From NCBI GenBank assembly GCA_003132865.1, contig PKYZ01000808.1, positions 3,676-13,522 of the forward strand: DNA of 9,847 nt. Direction: 5' to 3'. The notes under the pieces were generated by a model. It was not told where the DNA came from, ran no database searches, and saw nothing but the letters and a program-made list of their open reading frames with translations. Position numbers and translations under genes: made by a program. This DNA comes from Bryobacterales bacterium (lineage in GTDB: Bacteria > Acidobacteriota > Terriglobia > Bryobacterales > Bryobacteraceae). The stretch's first letter is position 1. The number at the start of each line of letters is the position of its first letter. This document shows positions 1 to 6,690 of this stretch, piece by piece.

Positions 1-97
1 CAATCAACCGCAGCAGACGTACGCGTTCCTGAGGCGTCAACGACGCGACTAGCGGAAGAATGTCGTCGGCCGTTAAAGCTCTGGCCATCGATTGCAT
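1..97 (-). CDS. Partial small antitoxin-like hypothetical protein (N-terminus only)
   Basis: An open frame reads leftward from an ATG at 97 (complement) off the window edge, giving 32 whole codons with no stop. It begins MQSMARALTADDILPLVASL and continues TPQERVRLLRLI. A second in-frame ATG at 88 gives a start at MARAL; neither has a clear Shine-Dalgarno, so the start is uncertain. The amphipathic pattern 'DDILPLVASLTPQERVRLLRLI' resembles the N-terminus of short helical addiction-module antitoxin-like proteins, which usually precede a toxin gene. That is a resemblance only; the rest of the gene and any toxin lie outside the window. It is divergent from the cytochrome/WD40 gene, so the 98-279 gap should carry promoters for both, although no convincing -35/-10 pair is visible there. 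Confidence 0.55.
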   Translation of the reverse strand, partial: MQSMARALTADDILPLVASLTPQERVRLLRLI

Positions 98-266
98 TCT
101 AGCAGGATCACGCCACCGAGCCAGACCTGGTGACGCCAGTCGCCGGCAATCCGTCGACCTCTCATAAGGATCCACTCGGACGAGAAGTCTGCAAACAATC
201 CCTGACCGAGACTCTCTCCGCCGGGCACATCCGGTCTGCTCGGGTGTAAGCTAAATGGAGCAGCTT

Positions 267-271
267 GGAGG
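267..271 (+). promoter_or_regulatory. Shine-Dalgarno for the cytochrome c/WD40 gene
   Basis: GGAGG at 267-271 (within TTGGAGGATG) lies 8 nt before the ATG at 280. It decides the start: a TTG at 265 in the same frame overlaps the ribosome-binding site itself, while the ATG at 280 begins directly with a signal-peptide-like stretch. Confidence 0.75.
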
Positions 272-279
272 ATGCGGGA

Positions 280-1602
280 ATGAGAGGTGTTGTTCCCATC
301 GCGGGGGGTGTCCTGCTCTATTTCGCAATGCCAGTGTGTGCGGATGAGGCGCCGTCCTTTGCGAAGGATGTGGCTCCCATCTTCGCGGCGAACTGTGCGG
401 GATGCCACGCCAGCAACGTCACCATGGGCACCCTCGACCTCGATACCTTCGCGGGTATCCAAAGAGGTGGCCATAGCGGGCCAGTGATCGTGCCCGGCAA
501 GAGCGGCGATAGCCTGGTGTATTTGCGGATCACGGGCGCGGTGACGCCGGCCATGCCGCTGAATGGCAAGAAGCTGGCGGACGGCGAAATCGAGATTATC
601 CGCAAGTGGATCGATGGAGGGGCGAAGCCGCCGGCTCCGGGCGAGGTGGTGGCGAAGGGCGCGGCGGCGATTCCGGATATCAAGCCACGCACGGCAGTGA
701 AGCCGCTCATCAGCGCGCTGGCGTTTCGGTTCGATGGAAAGCTGCTGGCGCTCGGCACGTTCAAAGAAGTCCGGCTAGTGGAACCGGAAACCGGCAAGAT
801 CGTCGCGACGCTTCCCGGCGAAGCGGAAGACGTGCGCGCCGTTGCGTTTTCGCCGGACGGCAAACTGCTGGCGGCGGCCGGAGGCTTGCCGGCGCGCGGC
901 GGCGAAGTGATGATCTGGGACGTCGAGAAGCGCGCGCCATTGCGCACGATTGCGGGCCATGCGGATTGCATCTATGCGGTGGAGTTTGCGCCGGATGGCA
1001 AGGCGGTCGCGACCGCCAGCTACGACAAGCTCATCAAGCTGTGGGACGTTGAATCCGGCAAAGAGATCCGCACGCTGAAGGATCATATCGACGCGGTCTA
1101 TGCGCTGGCGTTCACGCCCGATGGCAAGAGGCTGGTTTCCGCATCGGCGGATCGCGGCGTGAAAGTTTGGGATGTGGCGTCGGGCGAACGGCTGTACACG
1201 CTGAGCGAACCGACCGACGGGCTGAACACGTTGGCGCTCGATCCGGCGGGTAAGCGCGTGGCGGCGGGCGGCCTGGACCGCACCATTCGCGTGTGGTCGC
1301 TGGGCGAGAAGAGCGGCGCGCTGCTGAATTCGCTGATTGCGCATGAGGACGCCATTCTGCAATTGGCTTGGTCGCCGGATGGCAAGTATCTGGTTTCATC
1401 CGCCGCGGATAAGGAAGTCAAAGTGTTTAAGGCGGACGATCTAAGCGTGGTGAAGACGTGGCGCCAGCCGGACTGGGCGCTGTCGGTGGGATTCGCGCCG
1501 GATGGGAAGAGCTTCGCCGTGGGCCGGTTCGACGGCTCGTTTGAGATTTATCTTGTGGGGCAGGCCCTCGGCCTGCGCGGGTCCCCCGGACCCGCTTTCT
1601 GA
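280..1602 (+). CDS. Exported planctomycete-type cytochrome c / seven-blade WD40 fusion protein
   Basis: The 440-residue product has a hydrophobic N-terminus with likely signal-peptidase cleavage after VCA (residue 21), so it should act in the periplasm or at the cell surface. Residues about 25-118 match the planctomycete-type cytochrome c domain: the haem motif CAGCH is at 39-43, SGPVIVPG at 66-73, Met92 is a possible distal haem ligand, and WIDGGA (110-115) closes the domain. From about residue 145 there are seven WD40 repeats, each marked by an [AVL]xFxPDGK-like turn (FRFDGK, FSPDGK, FAPDGK, FTPDGK, LDPAGK, WSPDGK, FAPDGK), enough for one seven-bladed propeller. Such fusions are common in Planctomycetes and Solibacter relatives; a role in periplasmic electron transfer or protein docking is inferred, and the partner is unknown. 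The last ~16 residues (VGQALGLRGSPGPAF and the stop) are encoded by the repeat element at 1553-1648, so the natural C-terminus was probably replaced. First gene of a plus-strand run. Confidence 0.88.
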   Translation: MRGVVPIAGGVLLYFAMPVCADEAPSFAKDVAPIFAANCAGCHASNVTMGTLDLDTFAGIQRGGHSGPVIVPGKSGDSLVYLRITGAVTPAMPLNGKKLADGEIEIIRKWIDGGAKPPAPGEVVAKGAAAIPDIKPRTAVKPLISALAFRFDGKLLALGTFKEVRLVEPETGKIVATLPGEAEDVRAVAFSPDGKLLAAAGGLPARGGEVMIWDVEKRAPLRTIAGHADCIYAVEFAPDGKAVATASYDKLIKLWDVESGKEIRTLKDHIDAVYALAFTPDGKRLVSASADRGVKVWDVASGERLYTLSEPTDGLNTLALDPAGKRVAAGGLDRTIRVWSLGEKSGALLNSLIAHEDAILQLAWSPDGKYLVSSAADKEVKVFKADDLSVVKTWRQPDWALSVGFAPDGKSFAVGRFDGSFEIYLVGQALGLRGSPGPAF

Positions 1603-1648
1603 AGAGGCCGGCGGGGGGCTGGCCGCAGACCAGGGGTCTGCCCCACAA
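1553..1648. repeat. 96-bp symmetric palindromic element of four hairpins inside an outer stem
   Basis: The element is bounded by an 8-bp perfect terminal inverted repeat, TTGTGGGG (1553-1560) and CCCCACAA (1641-1648). Inside lie four consecutive hairpins: CAGGCC-ctc-GGCCTG (1561-1575), GCGGGTCC-ccc-GGACCCGC (1577-1595), GGCCGGC-ggggg-GCTGGCC (1606-1624, one G-T pair) and CAGACC-agg-GGTCTG (1626-1640). The spacing is mirror-symmetric: 15, 1, 19, 10, 19, 1 and 15 nt. It overlaps the last codons and the TGA (1600-1602) of the cytochrome/WD40 gene and fills most of the gap before the PPC gene. It looks like a dispersed REP/MITE-like palindrome of the sort mobilised by tyrosine transposases of the RAYT family; that, and its presence elsewhere in the genome, is inference. 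It could also weaken transcription between the two genes. Confidence 0.8.
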
Positions 1649-1662
1649 TGTGTGCAGAGCAC

Positions 1663-4035
1663 ATGGGAAAACTGATGAAACACCTACTGGTTTTCGTTGG
1701 CGTTGCGGCGGCCTTCGCTGCCAACACCACATCCGACTGGCCCACGGGCAATCGCACCACGCCGCCGACCATCAATTCGGTTTCTCCGCGGGGCGTGCCG
1801 CGCGGCACCACCACGGAGCTGACGGTCGAAGGACTCAACCTGGCCAAGGCCAGCGCGGTATTCTTCAGCGAGCCGGGCATCCAGGCGCGTATCCTGCGGA
1901 TCAAGGAACTGCCCGATCTCCCGGATGTCCGGCTCGGCTCGAACGGCGGGATTTCGACCGTCGATCTCGGGCCGTTGCCGCCGCGAAACGAGGTCACGCT
2001 GGAGTTGGATATCAGTCCGGATGCCGACATCGGCCCCGTCGATTTTCGCTTGCAGACGCCGCTGGGCACCAGCCCGGAGGGGCGCTTCCTGATTGAACCG
2101 TACTATGGCGAGAGCGCGGACCGCGAGCCGAACGACACGCCCGAGGAGGCCGTGGAAGTCTACACGCCGGCGATTCTGGTGGGCGCCATTTCCAGGCCTG
2201 GCGACGTGGATTACTACAAGGTCACCGTCAGGGCGGGCGAGCAACTGGTGTTTGAGAACGGTGCGGCGATGCTGGGCTCCGCGTTGCAGCCGGTGGTGAG
2301 TATTTACGATGCGGACCAGGCGCTGATCCAGCAGTATGGCCTCGAAGGCGGCCGGTCGGCGCAGTATTTCGCGCATCGCTTCGGCAAGGCCGGCGTGTAC
2401 TACGTCAAGATCGCTGACTACGAAGAGGGCGGCAGCTCGCGGCATTTCTATCGCATCAAGGTGGGCAAGTTTCCGCTGGCGCTGGCGGCCTATCCGCTGG
2501 GCGTGCGGAAGGGCCAAACGGAGCAGATCGCGCTTACCGGGTACAACCTCGGCGCGGGCAAAATCGCGGTGCCGGGCGCGGCCTCGCCCGAAGACGAATC
2601 GGCGGTGATCCTGCGGCCTAAAGTGGGCGCGGGGAAGACGTTCAATAAGCTGAAGCTGGCGGTCGATAGCGAACCGGAGATCGAATCCGCGGGAAAGAAT
2701 ATCTCGGTAGCCGCCGCGCAGCCCATCGAAGCGCCGGTCACGGTGAATGGCAAGCTGCTGGCCGGCGAAAACGATTTCCGCTTCAAAGCGCGCAAAGGCG
2801 AGAAGCTGGTGCTGGAAGTGAACGCCAACCGGCTGGGCTCGCCGCTCGATTCGATGCTTGAGATCCTGGATGCGAAAGGCAATCCGGTGGAGCGCGCGAC
2901 CGTGCGCTGCGAGTTGGCCACCGCGGTTACGCTCAACGATCCCAGTTCGTCGGGATCGGGAATCCGCATCCTGTCGTGGACTGGCATGGCGGTGGGCGAC
3001 ACCGTGATGATGGGCAGTGAGCTAATCAAGGTAAGCGCCATGCCGCGCGGGCCGGATGACGATATACGGTTTGAGTCCTTCGAGGGGCAGCGCCTGGGCC
3101 TGCTCGATACCACGCCCGAAGCGCATTCCATCGATACGCCCGTCTACAAGGTGCAGGTGTATCCGCCGGGCAAGACATTCGTGGGCAACGGTCTGCCGCT
3201 GGTGCGCCTGCCGTATCGCAACGACGACGGCGGCCCCGGTTACGGCAAGGATTCCCGCTTGCGGTTTGCCGCGCCGGCCGATGGGGAGTACGTCGTGCGG
3301 CTGCGGGATGTGCGCGGCTTCGACGGCGAGGATTATGCATACCGGTTGACGGTGCGCGCGCCGACTCCGGATTTCAGGCTGAGCGTGGAGCCGCGCAATC
3401 CCAATGTGCCGGTGGGCGGACGCATCCCCGTAACCGTCACGGCGCTGCGGCTCGACGATTTTGACGGACCGATCGAGGTGGCGATCGAAGATCTGCCCGC
3501 AGGGCTTTCCGCCAGCAAGGGAGTCATCGAGCCGGGGCAAGCAAGTACGACCCTGTTGCTGAGCGCGGACGAGAACGCGCATCTCGACCGGGCCGTGCCG
3601 CTGCGAGTGAGCGGCAAGGCGAAGGACGGCGCGCGGCAACTCGCGCACTGGGCCAACCCGGAAGACAAGCTGAAGCTGATCGCACTGATGCCGAAACCGG
3701 ATATTACGATGGAAGCCAAAACCCGCGAAGTGGTGCTGGAGCCAGGCAAGACGGCCACCGTCGAGGTGGAGATCCGGCGCAACAACAATTTCGGCGGACG
3801 TGTGCCGGTGGAAGTGTACAATTTGCCGCCAACCGTGATCGTGGCCAATGTGGGGCTGAACGGCGTTTTGATCCACGAGAACGACAATCACGTCACCTTC
3901 ACATTGCAGGCGCTGCCGAACGCGGAGGCCATCGGCCAGCCGATTGTGCTATCTGGTAACATCGAAACGCGAGCCGACCAGCAGAACGAGTACGCTTCCG
4001 AGCGGATCGTGCTGAAGGTGGCCGCCAAAAAATAG
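1663..4035 (+). CDS. Exported PPC-domain (pre-peptidase C-terminal) and Ig-like repeat protein
   Basis: With the ATG at 1663 the product is 790 residues. It opens MGKLMKHLLVFVGVAAAFA, a signal peptide with cleavage expected after AFA (residue 19). Alternative ATGs are at 1648 (inside the palindromic repeat, so unlikely to be ancestral) and 1675 (leaves a short 15-residue signal); none has a strong ribosome site. Visible architecture: an IPT/TIG-like sandwich (about 25-145, starting TPPTINSVSPRGVPRG); a PPC domain (about 150-268) opened by the typical REPND signature (EPND at 155-158) with GDVDYYKV and AGVYYVKIADY; a second IPT-like segment (about 270-355); a second PPC-like domain (about 362-563) split by an insertion and closed by ADGEYVVRLRD and YAYRLTV; then one or two Ig-like/NEW3-like domains to the end. 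No catalytic motif is seen, so it is probably a binding or scaffold protein outside the cytoplasm. It follows the cytochrome/WD40 gene, a pairing common in Planctomycetes and Solibacter-type bacteria. Substrate unknown. Confidence 0.85.
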   Translation: MGKLMKHLLVFVGVAAAFAANTTSDWPTGNRTTPPTINSVSPRGVPRGTTTELTVEGLNLAKASAVFFSEPGIQARILRIKELPDLPDVRLGSNGGISTVDLGPLPPRNEVTLELDISPDADIGPVDFRLQTPLGTSPEGRFLIEPYYGESADREPNDTPEEAVEVYTPAILVGAISRPGDVDYYKVTVRAGEQLVFENGAAMLGSALQPVVSIYDADQALIQQYGLEGGRSAQYFAHRFGKAGVYYVKIADYEEGGSSRHFYRIKVGKFPLALAAYPLGVRKGQTEQIALTGYNLGAGKIAVPGAASPEDESAVILRPKVGAGKTFNKLKLAVDSEPEIESAGKNISVAAAQPIEAPVTVNGKLLAGENDFRFKARKGEKLVLEVNANRLGSPLDSMLEILDAKGNPVERATVRCELATAVTLNDPSSSGSGIRILSWTGMAVGDTVMMGSELIKVSAMPRGPDDDIRFESFEGQRLGLLDTTPEAHSIDTPVYKVQVYPPGKTFVGNGLPLVRLPYRNDDGGPGYGKDSRLRFAAPADGEYVVRLRDVRGFDGEDYAYRLTVRAPTPDFRLSVEPRNPNVPVGGRIPVTVTALRLDDFDGPIEVAIEDLPAGLSASKGVIEPGQASTTLLLSADENAHLDRAVPLRVSGKAKDGARQLAHWANPEDKLKLIALMPKPDITMEAKTREVVLEPGKTATVEVEIRRNNNFGGRVPVEVYNLPPTVIVANVGLNGVLIHENDNHVTFTLQALPNAEAIGQPIVLSGNIETRADQQNEYASERIVLKVAAKK

Positions 4036-4037
4036 TC

Positions 4038-5267
4038 ATGTCCAAAATCTCGTTAGTACGGGAAGCTCTCGCGGCCGGCGAGGGCATCGTCAGACTTGCG
4101 CCCTGCTGGGTGCCGCGCTCCTTCCTGATGCCCGGCGGGCGATTGAAACTGGATCCGCGCGATCTCTATGCGCTGGGCGCGCATCGGGGCGGTATCGACG
4201 AGCGCTGGTTTTCATCTACAACGCAGGCCGCCAATGGGCCGGGGACTCCGGAAGACGAGGGCCTCAGCTATATCGCGATCGACGGCCAGCGCGTGCTGCT
4301 GCGGGAAGCCGTCGCGGGCCTGGGGGAAGAGATTCTGGGTGCACACGTGATGGCTCGCTACGGCGGCTGGAACGTGCTCTGCAAGTTCTTCGATAACCTG
4401 GGACCGATTCCGCACCACATGCACCAACTGGACGAGCATGCCAAGAAGGTCGGGCAAAAGGGCAAGCCGGAAGCCTACTATTTCCCGCCGCAATACAATT
4501 TCAAGGACAATAATTTCCCTTACACGTTCATGGGACTGGAGCCGGGCACCACGCCGGACGATGTGCGGCAGTGCCTGGAGCGCTGGAACCAGGGCGACAA
4601 CGGCATCCTGTACCATTCGAAGGCGTATCGCCTGCAGCCCGGCACCGGGTGGCAGATCGACGCCGGCATTCTGCACGCGCCGGGGTCGCTGGTGACTTAC
4701 GAGCCGCAGGTGAATTCGGATGTGTTCGGGATGTTCCAGTCGATGGTGGAAGGGCGCGCGGTGCCATGGGACCTGCTGGTGAAGGATGTGCCGCCTGAGA
4801 ACCATCACGACCTGGATTACATCGTCGGCATGCTGGATTGGGACGCCAATGTCGATCCGGAATTCGCCAAGCACCGGCTGTTCCATCCGCGTCCCGTGCG
4901 CGCGGAGGAGGAGATGGCCGACTGCGGCTACTCCGAGAAGTGGGTATGTTACTCGACGCCGCATTATTCCGCGAAAGAGCTCACAGTGTTGCCGGGACGA
5001 TCGACGGTGATTCACGATGCCGTGGCGTACGGGCTGATCGTGGTGCAAGGCTGGGGTACGGTGGGCAAGATGGAAGTGGAGACGCCTTCGTTGATCCGCT
5101 ACGGCGCGATGACCAAGGACGAGTTGTTCGTGACCGCGGCCACGGCCGAGCGCGGCGTAGTGGTGCAGAATCGGAGCGATGAGGAGAACCTGGTGATGCT
5201 GAAGCATTTCGGCCCGGGTAATCCGGACGCACCGAGCCGCGACCGTCAGGGAGCGGTCCCAGCATGA
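4038..5267 (+). CDS. Class I mannose-6-phosphate isomerase-like cupin
   Basis: The ATG is 2 bp after the preceding TAG with no separate ribosome site, so translation is probably coupled. The 409-residue product has no signal peptide. Its core matches zinc-dependent type I phosphomannose isomerases: GPIPHHMHQLDEHAKK (122-137) lines up with the family's S-x-Q-x-H-P-D-D-E-Y-A segment, GKPEAYYF (142-149) with GKTExWY, and DAGILHAPG with the AGTPHA segment, giving candidate metal ligands His127/His129, Glu145 and His213. The following YEPQVNSDV resembles the EIQQSSD strand of those enzymes. The N-terminal ~100 residues and the long segment after the cupin core differ from true ManA, so the substrate may be another sugar or polyol. 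The 4-bp overlap with the sugar epimerase-like gene supports a shared pathway. The last ~10 residues (PSRDRQGAVPA) come from a dispersed repeat at 5233-5261. The fold assignment is fairly safe; the substrate is not. Confidence 0.7.
   Translation: MSKISLVREALAAGEGIVRLAPCWVPRSFLMPGGRLKLDPRDLYALGAHRGGIDERWFSSTTQAANGPGTPEDEGLSYIAIDGQRVLLREAVAGLGEEILGAHVMARYGGWNVLCKFFDNLGPIPHHMHQLDEHAKKVGQKGKPEAYYFPPQYNFKDNNFPYTFMGLEPGTTPDDVRQCLERWNQGDNGILYHSKAYRLQPGTGWQIDAGILHAPGSLVTYEPQVNSDVFGMFQSMVEGRAVPWDLLVKDVPPENHHDLDYIVGMLDWDANVDPEFAKHRLFHPRPVRAEEEMADCGYSEKWVCYSTPHYSAKELTVLPGRSTVIHDAVAYGLIVVQGWGTVGKMEVETPSLIRYGAMTKDELFVTAATAERGVVVQNRSDEENLVMLKHFGPGNPDAPSRDRQGAVPA
5233..5261. repeat. Short dispersed GC-rich repeat coding SRDRQGAV / (complement) PLPDGRGSV
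   Basis: The stretch contains GACCGTCAGGGAGCGGTC (5241-5258), with GACCG (5241-5245) and CGGTC (5254-5258) able to form a 5-bp stem. Read forward it encodes SRDRQGAVP, the tail of the cupin protein; read in reverse it encodes PLPDGRGSV. I recognise both peptides as the translation of a widespread short repeat in acidobacterial and related genomes; copy number in this genome cannot be seen here. It ends 2 bp before the epimerase start codon and supplies a GGGAG (5249-5253) that could serve as its ribosome site, 10 nt upstream. Confidence 0.65.
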
Positions 5268-6109
5268 AATTCGGAGTGAATACCTTCATCTGGACGGCGA
5301 ACTTCGACCGGTCCAATCTGCCGTTGCTGCCGGCCATCAAGGCGGCCGGCTTCGATGGCGTAGAAGTGCCGCTCTTCCAGCCGGCGCAGTTCGCGGTCGC
5401 GGACATCCGCAGAGGCCTGGCGGACAACGGCCTCGAGTGCACCATCTGCTCGATTCTGACTGGCGGCATGAACATGATTTCCGACGATGCGGCGGTGCGC
5501 GAGCGGACGCGCTTCCACATGCAGGATTGCGCGAAGGCCGCCGCCGAGGTGGGCGCGAAGATCATTGCCGGGCCTCTGTACTCGCCTGTGGGGCTGATGA
5601 CCGGGCGGCGGCGCACCGGCGACGAGTGGAAGCGCGCGGTGGATTGCTATCAGGCGATCGGGCCGACGCTCAGCGAGTATGGCGTGACGATCGCGATCGA
5701 GCCGCTGAACCGGTTTGAGACCTACTTCCTGAACACGGCGGCCGATGCGGTGGCGTTGTGCGACGCGATCGGCCACCCGAACGTGGGCATCCTGTTCGAT
5801 ACATTTCACGCCAACATCGAGGAGAAGCATGTGGCGGACGCTTGCCGCGTTGCGGGCAGGCATTTGAAGCACGTGCACACGTGCGAGAACGACCGTGGCA
5901 TTCCTGGTACCGGCCACGTGGATTGGCCCGGCGTGTTCCAAGCGCTGCGCGATGTCCACCACGACGGTTGGCTGACGATCGAGAGCTTCGGCTTCGCACT
6001 GGGCGAGTTGTCGGCGGCGGCGTCGATTTGGCGGGACGTCGCGCCATCGCCGGAGTCGATCGCGTTTGAGGGCGTGAAGTTTTTGAAGCGGGGCATGGCG
6101 GCGGGGTGA
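5264..6109 (+). CDS. Sugar phosphate isomerase/epimerase (D-tagatose 3-epimerase family TIM barrel)
   Basis: The 281-residue product is the usual length of this family and starts MKFGVNTFIWT, the first barrel strand. The metal site is complete: Glu146 (IAIEPLNRFE), Asp179 (LFDTFH), His205 (HVHTCENDRG) and Glu240 (LTIESFGF), with substrate-contacting His182 and Arg211. These fall at a constant offset of 6 from the Pseudomonas cichorii D-tagatose 3-epimerase residues Glu152, Asp185, His188, His211, Arg217 and Glu246 as I remember them, so the catalytic geometry looks intact. Members epimerise or isomerise free ketoses, hydroxypyruvate or inosose-type substrates using a divalent metal in the cytoplasm; which one applies here is not decidable from sequence. 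The ATG overlaps the upstream TGA as ATGA, so translation is coupled to the cupin gene, and the two probably act in sequence on one sugar. Ends MAAG-stop. Confidence 0.88.
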   Translation: MKFGVNTFIWTANFDRSNLPLLPAIKAAGFDGVEVPLFQPAQFAVADIRRGLADNGLECTICSILTGGMNMISDDAAVRERTRFHMQDCAKAAAEVGAKIIAGPLYSPVGLMTGRRRTGDEWKRAVDCYQAIGPTLSEYGVTIAIEPLNRFETYFLNTAADAVALCDAIGHPNVGILFDTFHANIEEKHVADACRVAGRHLKHVHTCENDRGIPGTGHVDWPGVFQALRDVHHDGWLTIESFGFALGELSAAASIWRDVAPSPESIAFEGVKFLKRGMAAG

Positions 6110-6139
6110 AGTTCGGCGATAATAGCATACGAGGACGCG

Positions 6140-6679
6140 ATGGCTACTTTACCAGCGCTAATGACTGTCGAGCAGTTCCAAGAACTTCCCCTCGATAGAG
6201 GACCGGTGGTTCACGAGTTGCACCACGGAGAGGTTGTCACTTTGACGCGCCCGAAGGCTAAACACTATAGGCTGCAGACGCGACTGCTCGACCTCCTGCG
6301 GCCCAGAACCGAGCATCTGGGCGTCGTCGGCATCGAGATGCCCTTCCGCGCCGTGCCGCAGTTCGACCTGCGGGCGGCGGATGTCGCCTTTATCTCGCAA
6401 GAACGCTGGGACGCTATCGATCTGGAGGACAACCTGCGCGGTGCGCCGGAACTGGTCATTGAGGTCAAATCGGCATCGAACACCTGGGCGGAATTACGCG
6501 AGCGAGCCTCTCTTTGTCTGGCGAATGGCTGCCAGGATTTCTGGATTGTCGATGACAAGGCTCGAACCATCACCGTGATCGCGCCTGACGGAAGAGTTGT
6601 GCAGTATTCGGAGGCGGACAGCGTTCCCCTCCCACTGTTCGGTGGCGATGGTCTGCGCGTCGTGGATGTTTTCAAATAG
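6140..6679 (+). CDS. Uma2 family (DUF820) PD-(D/E)XK endonuclease-like protein
   Basis: The 179-residue product has the layout of Uma2-family proteins: MTVEQFQELP near the start, HELHHGEVV (25-33), HYRLQTRLLDLL (42-53), then the nuclease core with Asp81 (RAADVAFIS) and Glu108-Val-Lys110 in PELVIEVKS, and a helix-strand ending QDFWIVDD. These are the D...ExK residues of the restriction-endonuclease fold. The family is abundant in cyanobacteria, Planctomycetes and Acidobacteria; its biological role is poorly known. GAGGA at 6131-6135, 4 nt before the ATG, is the likely ribosome site. GATAAT at 6118-6123 is a possible -10 element but no matching -35 is visible. The gene starts 30 bp after the epimerase stop and is followed after 11 bp by the ATPase gene, so it could be the first gene of the nuclease/ATPase cassette or an unrelated neighbour. 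Confidence 0.88.
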   Translation: MATLPALMTVEQFQELPLDRGPVVHELHHGEVVTLTRPKAKHYRLQTRLLDLLRPRTEHLGVVGIEMPFRAVPQFDLRAADVAFISQERWDAIDLEDNLRGAPELVIEVKSASNTWAELRERASLCLANGCQDFWIVDDKARTITVIAPDGRVVQYSEADSVPLPLFGGDGLRVVDVFK

Positions 6680-6690
6680 AATTCAGTCAG

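Noticed and set aside
280..342. Lipoprotein signal (Cys at residue 20) in the cytochrome/WD40 protein
   Set aside because: The residues before the cysteine (MPV) do not fit a lipobox; cleavage after VCA as an ordinary signal peptide fits better.
73..474. Minus-strand open frame of 133 codons across the 98-279 gap
   Set aside because: More than half is antisense to the cytochrome domain, it has no recognisable motif and no ribosome site, and it overlaps the start of the edge gene in another frame. I treat 98-279 as a divergent intergenic region without an identifiable promoter.
1577..1640. Intrinsic terminator between the first two operon genes
   Set aside because: The hairpins are strong but there is no T-tract and the arrangement is a symmetric repeat; an effect on transcription is possible but it is better described as a repeat element.
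4212..5207. Long minus-strand open frame opposite the cupin gene
   Set aside because: It is a high-GC antisense shadow: composition is dominated by histidine, arginine and valine, with no domain pattern, while the plus-strand frame has clear isomerase motifs.
4038..5267. Homogentisate 1,2-dioxygenase identity for the cupin
   Set aside because: Length is similar and an HH pair is present, but the GKPEAYYF and DAGILHAPG blocks line up with phosphomannose isomerase metal ligands, and the PHGPD-type block of homogentisate dioxygenase is absent.
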